From positions 23,855,501 to 23,919,500 of the forward strand of contig CM056732.1 of NCBI GenBank assembly GCA_029844215.1: a stretch of DNA of 64,000 nucleotides, read 5' to 3'. The notes beneath the pieces are model-generated. The model did not search any database, was not told the origin of the DNA, and saw only the letters and a program-made list of their open reading frames with translations. The position numbers were made by a program, and so were the translations under genes. Of the stretch, positions 23,395-33,747 are shown piece by piece. This DNA is from Przewalskia tangutica (Eukaryota > Streptophyta > Magnoliopsida > Solanales > Solanaceae). Position 1 is the stretch's first letter. Each line of letters begins with the position of its first letter.

Positions 23395-24400
23395 CCCTGT
23401 GTCTGTATTAAATGACCCAAATTGGAAAATTGCTATGAACTTTATAATATAATGCTCTTATTGATAATAAGACGTGGGAGTTGGTGCTCCGTTCATCTGG
23501 TGTTAATATTATTCAGTCTATGTGGATTTTTGCTCATAAGGACAATTCTGATGGTTCTTTTGCAAGACATAAGACTCGTCTTGTAGGTGATGGTAAGACT
23601 GAACAGGTGGGTGTGGATTGTGGTGAGACGTTTAGCTCGGTGGTCAAACCGGCTACCATTCGCACTGTGCTCAACTTTTGCTCTTTCGAAAGCATGGTCC
23701 ATTCATCAGTCGGACATGAAGAATGCTTTCTTACATGGTGATCTCAAGGAGACAGTCTATATGCATCAGCCCTTGTGGTTTAGGGATCCCAAATATCTGC
23801 ATCATGTCTGTTTGTTGAAGAAGTCCCAATATGGACTTAAGCAGTCCCTACGGGCTTGGTATAAGAGGTTTGCAGACTGTGTATTGACTATTGTGTTCTC
23901 TCACAGCAAGTCTGATAATTCATTATTCATATATCGTGTGGTTCTTCCTTGGCTTATATACTGTTATATGTGGATGATATTATCTAGACTGTCTCTTCTA
24001 ATGTATTACGTCAGTCTATGACAATGCTCAGTTCTGAGTTTGCTATGAAAGACTTGGGCCCTTGCGTTACTTTTTGGGGATTGCTGTCACTCGTCATGCA
24101 TGTGGGTTGTTCTTATCCCAGGGGAAGTATGCAACAACGATCATTGAGAGGGATGGGATGTCATCATGTAAGTCCACTTCAACTCCAGTTGATACTAAGC
24201 CCAAGTTGGGTGTTGTGGCTGACCCCTAATATGAGGATCCGACCCGTTATCGCAGTCTTGCAGGGGCTCTTCAGTATCTTACTTTCACGAGACCAGATAT
24301 TATGTATGTCGTACAACAGATGTGTTTGTTTATGCATGATCTCATGGTTGAGCACATGAATGCACTCAAACGCGTTACTAGGTACATCTAGGGGACACTT
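23395..24400 (+). pseudogene. Copia-1 reverse transcriptase
   Basis: Order of motifs: PVSVLNDPNWK, NxIxQSMWIFAHKDNSDGSF, ARHKTRLVGDGKTEQVGVD, ETFSSVVKPATIRTVL, then SDMKNAFLHGDLKETVYMHQ, LLKKSQYGLKQSLRAWY and the catalytic YVDD (23967-23978). This is the complete RT core that makes cDNA from element RNA. Frameshifts near 23690 and 23940 and stops such as the TAA at 24227 inactivate it. The YVDD catalytic site itself is unchanged. Confidence 0.85.
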
Positions 24401-24905
24401 GACTATGACTTACATTTATATTCTTCGTCGACGTCTATACTTGTCTCGTATACAGTTGATGATTGGGGAGGATGTCCAGATACCAGACGGTCTACATCTG
24501 GCTATTTTATGTTTCTTGGTAATAACTTGGTCTTTTGGTCTGCCAAGCGTCAGTCGACTTTATCATGTTCCAGTGCAGAGGTCGAGTATCGAGGGGTAGC
24601 CAATGTGGTCTCTGAATCATGTTGATTATGTAATCTTCTTTTAGAACTGCATTCTCCTATTGAGAAAGCTACCTTGCTTTATTGTGATAATGTTAGTGTC
24701 ATCTACCTTTCTGGGAATCCGACTCAGCACCAGCGCACTAAACATATCGAGATGGACATTCACTTTGTTCGCGAAAATGTAGCTTGTAGACAAGTACATG
24801 TCTGTCATGTTCCTTCCAGATATCAAATTGAAGACATCTTTAAAATGGTCTTCCCTCGGTCCTTTTTGAAGATTTTCAAGACAGTCTCAGCGTACGAGGT
24901 CCGTC
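24401..24905 (+). pseudogene. Copia-1 RNase H
   Basis: Fragments in different frames: GDWGGCPDTRRSTSGYFMFL-like (about 24460-24520), LVFWSAKRQSTLSCSSAEVE (24529 onward), then an open block at 24674-24905 with LLYCDNVSVIYLSGNPTQHQ and TKHIEMDIHFVRENVA...HVPSRYQIEDIF. The open frame continues uselessly into the LTR. RNase H would remove the RNA template during reverse transcription. Confidence 0.83.
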
Positions 24906-24907
24906 CG

Positions 24908-24924
24908 CTAAGACTGCGGGTGTG
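24908..24924 (+). promoter_or_regulatory. Polypurine-like tract of copia-1
   Basis: CTAAGACTGCGGGTGTG immediately precedes the 3' LTR. Copia-2 has the equivalent GACTGCGGGGGTG on the minus strand at 44991-45003. Confidence 0.5.
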
Positions 24925-25114
24925 TGTTAAATATACATCCTATATATACAATATACCCGTGTATATAGGATGTATATAGTCTCGGGTTTACTGTAGCAGC
25001 CCACGGTTGGGCAGATTTGGTGTATATTGTGTATTAGTCTTGTATCTTAATTAGTCTTGTACACTTATCATAATTATATTGTTAGTCTTCAAATAGAATA
25101 ATGTTTTAGGAGTT
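24925..25114 (+). repeat. 3' LTR of copia-1, truncated
   Basis: Starts TGTTAAATATACATCC and follows the 5' LTR, with an extra segment at about 24960-25015. Homology stops at about 25114, so the last 100 bases or so are missing. Near its start are inverted CATCCTATATATACA / TGTATATAGGATG arms (about 24937-24972). Confidence 0.8.
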
Positions 25115-25299
25115 ATGAGAATTTTACATCTGAGAGCAAACAAAATGTTGTAACTATAATTTTAATGCAAATGAATTCTGAAGAAAGAGAAAATTCAGCA
25201 AAGAGGATGAGATGTGTGCCTCAAATCAACTACACACGAGAAGATATTTCAACTGAATTATCAAAATCTTCGACCAATAACACCTGTTATAGGATGTGA
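25114..25299 (+). other. Candidate terminal exon remnant, unknown protein
   Basis: In an AT-rich region this frame stays open for 61 codons (YENFTSESKQNVV... to ...SSTNNTCYRM) before the TGA at 25297-25299. The composition is non-repetitive and protein-like (Glu, Ser, Asn, Lys rich). I do not recognise it. It abuts the truncated LTR and could be a host exon hit by copia-1, or chance. Confidence 0.22.
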
Positions 25300-26118
25300 T
25301 TTTGTTGGGTGCATGAAGTTGAATTAGTGGGGGGAAATGAGGTAATTTAGTTAGTTTTTTCTCTTTTTTTTAACCACTTGAATTTCAAAATTATAGGCAT
25401 TAAATTCAAATTCTAAAATCTTATCTTTCAAAGTTTTAAAAATTATATATGATATTTAGAAAACTCATGTATCTATGTGGTATTTTAACCATTTTCATTC
25501 AAATTTATCTCCTAAATCAAATGGATAAATAAATTAATTTAACCACTTTCATTTCAAAATTCAAATCACTGTTTCTAATCTCTTAGATAAAAAGAATATG
25601 TAATATAAATATTAAATTTAGTATATTCTAAAATTAAAGGTTTGAGCTGATTTGCTGTAAATTCAAGTATGATCTCTCTATCCATTAATAAATATTGATT
25701 TTAAACTATATTTATCAACTTCAAAATCAATTTTGTTTTATTAGGGTTCAAAGTTTATCTATTAACTTAAATTCAAATCTGCATTTTTCAAATCAAATTT
25801 AGAACTTTTTCTTAGGACTCAATATATATCTTTTAGTTAAATGTTTTTAGTTTAAATAGTCAATAAAAAAAATATCATAACTTCCAAAAAAAAAAAAATC
25901 CCAAAAGTGCCTTGGATTATGGTTGCACGATTTTAGGACTATATTTTAACTTAAATTTGAGTTTGATTAAAATTTATTTTTTAGTTTCGGTAACTTCCAA
26001 AAACAAAAAGAGTCCTCAACATGCCTTGGATTATGGTTGGGCAATTTTAGGACTCAATAATTATCTTTTAACTTAAATTTTAGATTGATTAAAATTTATT
26101 AATAATTTAAATAGTTAA
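25300..26118. other. AT-rich host DNA
   Basis: No gene recognised. It holds the two left copies of a tandem repeat (25877-25940, 25991-26055). The last five bases, GTTAA (26114-26118), are the target duplication of the solo LTR that follows. Confidence 0.5.
25877..26055 (+). repeat. Host tandem repeat, two left units
   Basis: Units at 25877-25940 and 25991-26055 share TAACTTCCAAAAA... and TGCCTTGGATTATGGTTG...TTTTAGGACT. A third unit lies at 44009-44070, beyond the inserted block. Discounting the insertion places it about 140 bp after the second unit. Confidence 0.8.
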
Positions 26119-26443
26119 TGTTGATGTTGGATGAGTGTTATGACAACAAGTAATTAATCAGGACAACATCGCTTACGAACATAAGAATGTTGCCTGCAGT
26201 GTTGTACAACATCTCTATAAACGATTTCGGTGTTTTTGAGGTTCATAGCCAAAATCGATCATATCGTGAAGTAAAAATGACTTAGGCAAGCTAACCAGGA
26301 AGTCATGTTTAAAACGTGGGAAAAGAAGAAGTCAAGCTTCGAAGGAAAACAACGTGAAGACCAAGTCAACATAGTTGAAGATTTCATGGAGGCTGAATCG
26401 GTCCAAGTTGCTGTCTATTTTCTCTCAACTTCCGCAACGAAAC

Positions 26444-28865
26444 TGTTATACCCCGTATTTCCAGAGTATGTACGTAAGGGAATACGTACAAAAGTTTAGC
26501 CTTAAAGTTTAGGCACTAGACGTTTTTTTTTGGCACAACTCACAAAACGAATAGTTTTCCGACGAAACGTTTCCACAGCTTTCGTAGGGTAAATTCTGGC
26601 TATGCCATTTCTAATTTTTGCGGATTTTTCCGAGAGACGAAACACTTTGGACCAACGAGAGGGCGACACTTGTCACCCTCATCAGTGGACTTGTGGCGGT
26701 AATGGACCGAAATGGATAGCCATTTTTGTCAAGTAGTTGGTAGGATATTTTGTGTGCAAGTTGGCCAAGGACACTTGCCCTAATCTTGACCTTACACTTG
26801 CCTAGCACTTGGCATCATCTTGACCCTTGGTTGGTCACATGGCTTGACCTATAAATACCCTCTTAAGATGAAGAGTTCTTCATCCACAAATTCCTTCCAA
26901 GTCTTGAAAATCCTCCCTCTCTCGAGCTTGTTTCGCCCAACACCTCTCCCGCTTTGAGAAGCTTAGCCGAGGCTAATCTCCCCCTAGCCTAGCCGAAATC
27001 TACCCCCCCTCCCTTGGTAGAAAAGTTGCCTTCTAGTATTGTTATAATGCCCAAAATACCCTAGCCCAAATCCCTTAGTACGTAGTAGAAGTTGTGAAGA
27101 ACTTCTAAGGTTTCTCTGGAGCTATCGGAGCGCATACAACTTGTGAGCTAAGCCTTGCTCCTGATCGACTTATATCTAGGATATTATTGGGCTTACTGAG
27201 GTAAATAATCCTAACCTCTTTGTATTAGAGAATGCATCCGTAGAAGTATAAGAATAAGTATTAAATACTTAAGATTATTATAGAATAATTGAATTGTTAT
27301 CACAGTAGGGCGGTTTAAAAGAAGAATAATTGAACTATACTTATATAACATCGCTTTCACAAGAGACTTATATGGCTCACCTGTAGGGAAGTCACGCCCG
27401 ACTTTCCGTAGAATTGTGAACCCTCCGCTTAGAATGACCTTGAGTAGTCTAGACTTTGATAGATGTCTGTGACTATTATAGTCTGATTCTCTGCACGCGA
27501 CATATTCAACTTGGCAGGAGGTTTTCGCCGAGAAGGTATGTGATTCGTCCTAAAGCATGATATTTTAAAATATATATATAGTACGGTAGACGTACATGTG
27601 TTAACTGAATAATAACTACGGCAATGTCTTTTGACTTAAGCCTGAATAATACTTACGGCAATGTCTTGCGACTTAAGCCTAAATGATAAAGATCTTAAAA
27701 AGTCTTTCAAAAGAATTATAACACAGTTCGAAAGAAGAAGAATAGTTGTTTTTAAAACAAGAAGCTTAAGGGTTATACTAGCTTTATGGAAAGTTAAGTA
27801 TAACAGCTTAAGTTTTATAAAAAGGAACAATTTACTTATGTGTTTATAAAAGACTTGTATTGATTTCTGAAAGGCATAATAAGATGGTTTTGATGAGTAG
27901 ACTTATTGTGATGCTATGTGTTAGTATCTTGTAACGTTTGTGTAAAGAGGTCATCTAACTTATGCTTATGTTTTTTAAACTATTAGTTGTTATGTTAGTT
28001 CTATATCAATAACCTCTTGAGATGATACCGGGGTTAAGCCGCCTCCACGCGGGGTAGACTCAGCACCGGGGACCATGATTCGAGAATACCTCACGCGGTC
28101 CAGGGGCCTGCGCGAGCTACGAGTTTCGTGTTAGTATGCGGGGTTATGCCTCACGCGTCATGTGGCCATGCGAACAATGAGTCCAGATTTACGCCGAGGA
28201 GTAGCTACCCTCGATGCGGTATACCACGCGCCCACGTGAGTGGCCTCATGCGACTACGGAGTCGAGGATTAGGCTTGCAGAATGATAATATGGGCGAGTG
28301 GCCCCGCTCGATCATTCGTAGCCTAGAAAAGACACATAGATTTACCTATTGTTGCTCTTGTTTATGATGCGCACTATGCGTTACATCGTTGTTTCGCGCA
28401 TATTTGTAAAATTGGTTTTTAAAGTAATATGGTTTCATTTAAGTACTTTACAGTTTCACATACTGGTACTCACAGTATCGACCTCCTTCGGCCGCGTTCA
28501 TGCCGTAGGTGGCAAGGTGTGCTAGATCCACATCCTTAGGATCTCTTGCGTTGGTGTCGGGAGCTCCATCTTCTCCGAGGCTCTACTGGGGTATGATCTC
28601 CCTGTCAGAGATAGTTTTGTCTGCCAGTGGTATGGCGGCCCCGTCCCGCCATAGTTGTTTATTTCAGAGGTGCAGAGTCATGTTGCATACTGGGATGTAA
28701 TCGCAAACCTTGGTTTATGTATATATGCCGAAAGGCAACCCTTTTCTCGTAAAGCGTATCATTTACAATTATTTCATGTCTTGTTTTATATTCCGTGATT
28801 TTCTCTCGATGTATGACTACTGGGTGCGGGTAAGGCACGACCACTGCCCCGAACGGGTCGTGACA
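26444..28865 (+). repeat. LTR A of the gypsy array (2422 bp)
   Basis: Starts TGTTATACCCCGTATTTC and ends GGTCGTGACA. It has a TATA box (CTATAAATACC near 26849), a palindromic motif at 26659-26680, a GCGG-rich degenerate repeat at about 28020-28260 and a hairpin remnant at 28633-28651. Open frames inside it are not genes. Confidence 0.9.
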
Positions 28866-28869
28866 AAAG

Positions 28870-28880
28870 TGGTATCGAGC
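28870..28880 (+). promoter_or_regulatory. Primer-binding site, damaged
   Basis: TGGTATCGAGC lies 4 bases after LTR A. The normal tRNA-Met-type site TGGTATCAGAGC has lost one A. The intact form is seen at 56215. Confidence 0.7.
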
Positions 28881-29064
28881 GCTTAATCCTCGGAAAGTGT
28901 CTACAGCCGTATCTAGTAAGTCTGATTATCGTGTTGTGCACCACACCAATAATCGTGAGGCTATAGGATATTTTAGGATTGATTTCCATTCTTCTCACTC
29001 CGAGATCGCATAGAGCCGTGTGTTATAGGTTGGACCCTCTAACGTATTCCTTTCTCGTATGCTT

Positions 29065-30240
29065 ATGCCTCCACGTAAGGCAACCCGCCTGGCGGCAAGG
29101 CAATGGCGGAGCCGCTAGTATGGCACCGAGAGTCACGAGGCTCATGCCCGCCTATACCCGACGGCGAGTTCCACGACGCCGCCAGTCCCCGCAGAGACTA
29201 CAGTACCCGCACCTCCTGTCCCACACACTGGGCGGAGGAGATAGGGTACAAGGAGATGGCCCATCTATTGGCTAGGATTGTGGCCAGACACGAGGATAGG
29301 CTGGATGCAGCAGCCGAGCCTGCACCGTAGCACCGATGGTTCACCCGAGGCGCATTTGAGGCTACTGGATTTCCGAGTTGTAGCCCGCGAGTTTTACGGT
29401 CGAGGCCGAGAATGATCCGCAGGAGTTCATCCGTCAGCTACAGAGGATCATGCGGGTGATCAAGGCCTCAGAGACAGTCTGTGACCTTCGATCGCATCGA
29501 CTGCGTGATACCGCAGTCGATTGGTTTGATTCATGGGAGCTTTCCCGGGGAGAGCATGCACCTCCAGCAGTATGGGATGAGTTTTCGGAGGCCTTTCTCA
29601 CTCACTTCTTGCCTCCGGATTTGGCGAGGGCACGGGCCGATAGATTCTTGTCCGAGGCGCAGAGGACGCACCGTTAGGAGTACAACGCTGAGTTTGATTC
29701 GTTGGCTCGATATGTCCTCGCATTGGTAGTAGATATGGAGGACAGTGGTGCATCGTTACGCCACGGGTCTAGATGATTATATGGCCGAAGTCTCACGGCG
29801 CGTGGCTCTTCACCGGGCATGGATATTACCCAGATGCAGCTCACGCCTGACGCGGCGAGCGCAGAGGCCGACGAGTCGGCAGACAAAGCAGGTACAGGCC
29901 GGAGGGTCTTCTCGTGGCTATCGTGGTGGCGGCCTCGCAGTTAGCCTAGATTTGTACCACGCCGGCTCGAGCACTCTTGCACCGCCCTCAAGACCAGAGT
30001 ATTCGAGGCGCACTGTGGCCCTGTGGCTTCGACGCCCGCAGTAGCAGAGATCGCCGACGGACCCCCAGGTGTGGCCGACGCAGATCCCATTACGGGAAGT
30101 GTGGTACCGCTTTGGGAGCTTGTTACGCCAGGCGCAGGTCACTTTGGCGGATTGTCCGACCGGGGCAACACGTGGTAGGCTCACCTTCGTGTTCATTGCC
30201 GCTTCATCATCTCCTACGATTACTCGCCCGAGGCGTGGTA
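29065..30240 (+). pseudogene. Gypsy gag, first internal copy
   Basis: The ATG at 29065 (MPPRK) matches the gag start in the chromovirus at 56418. The capsid core is clearest at 29450-29677 (LRDTAVDWFDSWELSRGEHA, WDEFSEAFLTHFLPPDLARA). A zinc-knuckle region is recoverable from several frames near 30065-30175 (HYGKCGTALGACY and a displaced GHF-DCP part). Many indels break it into short frames. Gag would package the element RNA. Confidence 0.75.
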
Positions 30241-30289
30241 CTTATGGGTCAGCAGGTCACGCAGAGGTCGTGGCTCGTCTCAGATTCTA

Positions 30290-30800
30290 GCGGTCCTCGA
30301 ACCGCATTTATTCTGTCCACCGGCAGATCGGGAGGCCTCACCGATGTCGCCACAGTACCTTATCGCCTCCGATTATGATGTGTATGCCTTGATAGATCCG
30401 GTTCTACTGGCCCCATATATCTCCCTTGTTGCTAGTAGGATAGGATAGAGCACGAGTCCATAGACCCTTTCGAGGTAGCTACGCCATGGGTGATTCGTGG
30501 TAGCTCGGCGGGTATATAGGGCTTGTCCAAAGGACTATTTACAGTCGTCGGACCCTAGCCGACTTGATAGAGTTGGATATGATTGATTTCGACGTGATCA
30601 TGGGTATGGATTGGCTAGCCTCTTGCTACGCCAATGTAGAATGCAGAGAGAGTAGTACGGTTCCAGTTTCCTGAGGAGCCGGTTGTTGAGTGGGAGGAAC
30701 ATCAGACGCCGGCGGGTAAGTTTATTTCTTACCTCAAGGCTAGGAAGATGGTGCAGAAGGGGTATATCTACCATCTCGTTCGGGTGTTTGATACTGAGGC
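30290..30800 (+). pseudogene. Gypsy protease region, first internal copy
   Basis: SDYDVYALIDP (about 30370) is followed by ISLVASRIG, then LIELDMIDFDVIMGMDWLAS (about 30565-30625) and KFISYLKARKMVQKGYIYHL (about 30718). These are the standard blocks between gag and RT in plant chromoviruses. The ALIDPGST active-site block is broken after ALIDP. Confidence 0.75.
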
Positions 30801-30879
30801 TGCAGTGCGATTTTCATCGCGATGAGTCGAGAGTTCCCGACGTGTTTCCAAACGACCTCCGTATCCTCCCGAGAGGAGA

Positions 30880-31590
30880 GATCGAGTTTTGTATAGACAT
30901 ATTGCGGACACTCTACTATTTCCATTCCGCCATACGTAATGGCACCGCCGAGTTGAGAGAGTTGAAGGATCGGCTTAGGGATTTGCTAGAGAAGGGCTTC
31001 ATCAGCCTAGTGTTTCTCCCCGGGAGCGCCGTATTGTTCGTAAAGAAGAAGGGCGGGGCCGCACGCGTGTGTTGATTACAGGCAGCTGAACAAGGTGACC
31101 ATTAAGAACAGATACCCCCTTCCCAGGATTGATGATTTGTTCGACCAGTTGCAGGGTGCGAGATGCTTCTCCAAAATTGATCTACGGTCGGGCTATCATC
31201 AAAGTAGTCGAGAGTGGATGTCCCTAGATCGCATTCGGACCAGACGGCATTATGAGTTCGTGGTCATGTCTTTTGGTTGACCAATGCTCCGGCGGTATTC
31301 ATGGATTTGATGAACCGAGTGTTCAAACCATTTTGGACACGCTTTGTGATAGTGTTCATTGATGATATCTTGGTTCATTCTCGCCAGAGGCGAGCATGCG
31401 AGCATTTCGGCGATCTTGTGATTCTCCGACCAGCAGTTATACGCCAAGTTTTCCAAATGTGAGTTTTGGTTAGCCGTGGCTTTTCTTGGGCATATTCGGG
31501 TGATGGCATTCGAGTGGATACGCCAAGATCGAGGCATCAGACTTGCCTAGACCTACTACTCCGAGAGGTTCGCAATTTTACGGGCCTCAG
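30880..31590 (+). pseudogene. Gypsy reverse transcriptase, first internal copy
   Basis: LRELKDRLRDLLEKGFI, LFVKKKGG, then KNRYPLPRIDDLFDQLQGAR and FSKIDLRSGYHQ in a second frame. NAPAVFMDLMNRVFKP and VFIDDILVHSR (catalytic DD near 31360) are in a third. The motif order is complete but spread across frames, with stops such as the TGA near 31073. Confidence 0.8.
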
Positions 31591-31599
31591 ATATTATCG

Positions 31600-32100
31600 G
31601 CGTTCGTGGAGAAGTTTGCTTTATCTCGCACCATTGACTAGGTCGACTCGAGCGCAAGTTTGATGGTGATGCTTGTGGCGGGGTTTCGATTCTTTGAAAG
31701 AGAGATCGACGACCGCCCCGTTCTTACCTTCCGGAGGTCGAGACGGTTATGTCGTGTATTGTGATGCGTCGCATCGGGTTGGGATGTGTTGATGCGGATG
31801 GCAAGGTTATAGCATATGCATCCCGACACCAAGAAACACGAGAGGAACTACCCCACCCATGATTTGGAGTTAGCGTGTGATTCACGCTTTGAAGATCCGG
31901 AGGCACTATTTGTATGGGGTTCACGTGGATATTTATACTGCACCACAAGAGCCTCCAAAGTATATCTTCACCCGAGGGAGTGAACTTACGCAGCAGACGG
32001 TGGTTAGAGTTGCTTAAGGATTACGATGTTGATATCTGTACCACCGCGGAAAGCCAATGTTGTGGCGGATGCTCTTAGTCGTAGGTCGATGGGAGCCTAT
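31600..32100 (+). pseudogene. Gypsy RNase H, first internal copy
   Basis: Recoverable blocks are YVVYCDAS-like DNA near 31748, KVIAYASRH (31803), ALKIRRHYLYGVHVDIY (about 31890-31940) and the terminal NVVADALSRRSMG (about 32050-32095). Small indels shift the frame between them. Confidence 0.7.
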
Positions 32101-33335
32101 CGGATGTGCGACTAGAGAGGAGGGACATGGTTCGTGATTTGCATCGATTAGCGAGCCTTGGTGTCCGTTTGATTGATTCCGATAGCGGTGGGTTCGAGTT
32201 CGTGAGGTTGCCGAGTCTTCCATCGTCGAGAGGTGAAGAAGCGATTCGAGGATCCATTTTGACACGTTATCGTGATCTGACTCTTCGTGAGGGCAAGGTC
32301 CTTGAGGTAGCACGATGGGGTGCTAAGGTTTGAGGCATGTTGTGTGTTCCAGATGTTTGAGGACTTGGCAGAGTTCTGGGAAGCACACGCACAGCGTTAC
32401 TCTATCCATCCGTGGTCGACCAAGATGTACCACGACCTTAGATCCGTATTGGTGGGATGGCTTGAAGAGGACGTTGCGAGTTCGTAGCTCAGTGCCTGTG
32501 TTGTCAGCAGGTAAAGGTAGAGCACTAGAGGCCTGGTGGTTTGTTACAGACGATAGAGATCCCGACCTGGAAGTGGGAGGTGATCAACATGGACTTCATC
32601 ACAGGATTACCTCGCACTCAGAGGAGACATGATTCTATATGGGTTATCGTCGACGGTGTGAAATCAACCCGATTTCTTCCGTCGGGGCGACTTTTCGGTG
32701 AGGATTATGCGGACTTTACATCCGAGAGATCGTCAGACTGCATGGAGTCCCTATTTCGATCATATCAGACAGAGGAGCCCAGTTTACGGCTAACTTCTGG
32801 AGGTCTTTCCAGAGAGGTTTAGGGACGCAGTGAGCACGAGTATCGCATTCCATCCACAGCGGACGACAGGCAGAGCGCACTATCCGCACTCGAGGATATG
32901 TCGCGAGCTGTGTTATTGACCGTGGGTACGGGAGGATCATTTGCCTCTAGTTGAGTTTGATAATAATAGCTACCACTCCAAGATTCGAGATGGCGCCTTA
33001 TGAGGCATTGTATGAGGAAGTGCAGATCGCCTATAGCTGGTTCGATGTGGGCGAGGTTCGATTAGTAGGACCAGATTTGGTGCAAGAGCGATGGATAAGG
33101 TGAAGCTTATCCAGAAAGGTTCTTGACGACTCGAGTCGGCAAGTCATATGCAGATCATCTTCGTCGGCATCCGGAGTTCGAGGTTCATGATTGGGTTTTC
33201 CTAGGTGTCACCCATGAAGGTGTGATGAGATTCGGAAGAAGGGAAACTTCGGCTAAGGTACATTGGGCGTATCAGTTGTCCGCAGGTAGGCAAGGTTGCC
33301 TATGAGTTGGATCTGCCGTCCGACCGAGGCGTGCA
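32101..33335 (+). pseudogene. Gypsy integrase, first internal copy
   Basis: A zinc-domain remnant (KMYHDLR...YWWDGLKR near 32420-32470, CQQVK near 32500) is followed by the core: WEVINMDFITGLPRTQRRHD (about 32577-32635), WVIVDGVKSTRFLP and ISDRGAQFTANFWRSFQ in shifted frames near 32760-32810. The C-terminal GPDLVQERWIR and SYADHLRR blocks are near 33070-33160. Frameshifts throughout make it inactive. Confidence 0.75.
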
Positions 33336-33610
33336 TCCGGTGTTTCATGTTTCTATCTTGAGAGATGTATCGGGGATCCATCTAGAGTGCATCCGATTGG
33401 CGATGTCGGTGTGGCCAGGGGTTATCGTATGAGGTTCCCATAGCGATAATCGATCGTCGTTAGGCGTCTGGACGAAGGGCGTGGCTTCGTCAAAGTTACG
33501 TGGCGAACGAGCTCGAGGAGGAGATGGCGTGGGAAGCTGAGGAGGACATGAGGCAGAAGTATCCTCACCTATTCCCCACACCTCCAGGTAATTCACTTTC
33601 CTACTTGTAA
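33336..33610 (+). pseudogene. Integrase tail with chromodomain-like end, first copy
   Basis: HPVFHVSIL near 33340, then SVKVTWR-like and EEEMAWEAEEDMRQKYPHLF (about 33515-33575), ending at the TAA at 33608. Such a tail after integrase is typical of Tekay/Del-like chromoviruses, where it directs insertion to heterochromatin. Here it is frameshifted near 33460-33500. Confidence 0.75.
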
Positions 33611-33712
33611 ATCTTCATTATCGTTTATGCCTAAGCGTTGTTTTGTGGCCGTGTGTGGCATTTGCAACTGTTTAAGTTTTGAAGAATCTTATCGTTATCT
33701 GTCTTGGGAAGG

Positions 33713-33747
33713 AACATTCGGGACGAATGTTTCTAAGGAGGGGAGAA
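33713..33747 (+). promoter_or_regulatory. Hairpin and polypurine tract before LTR B
   Basis: AACATTCG-GGA-CGAATGTT (33713-33731) is a perfect 8-bp inverted repeat, followed by AAGGAGGGGAGAA (33735-33747) touching the LTR. The same arrangement occurs at 40953-40987 and 59756-59791. Confidence 0.8.

Larger units (their letters stand above)
1226..25114 (+). mobile_element. Ty1/copia retrotransposon copia-1, degenerate, with nested insertions
   Basis: The parts run in Ty1/copia order: LTR, tRNA-Met-type primer site, gag, protease (DTGA), GAG-pre-integrase, integrase, RT (YVDD), RNase H, purine-rich tract, LTR. The protein style resembles the Ale/Retrofit group; this is recognition by eye only. 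All genes carry stops or frameshifts. Two foreign segments interrupt it: about 1862-3896 in gag and 5638-22604 in integrase. The 3' LTR is truncated, so no TSD can be read. Copia-2 (44734-63601, minus strand) is a relative of the same family. Confidence 0.85.
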
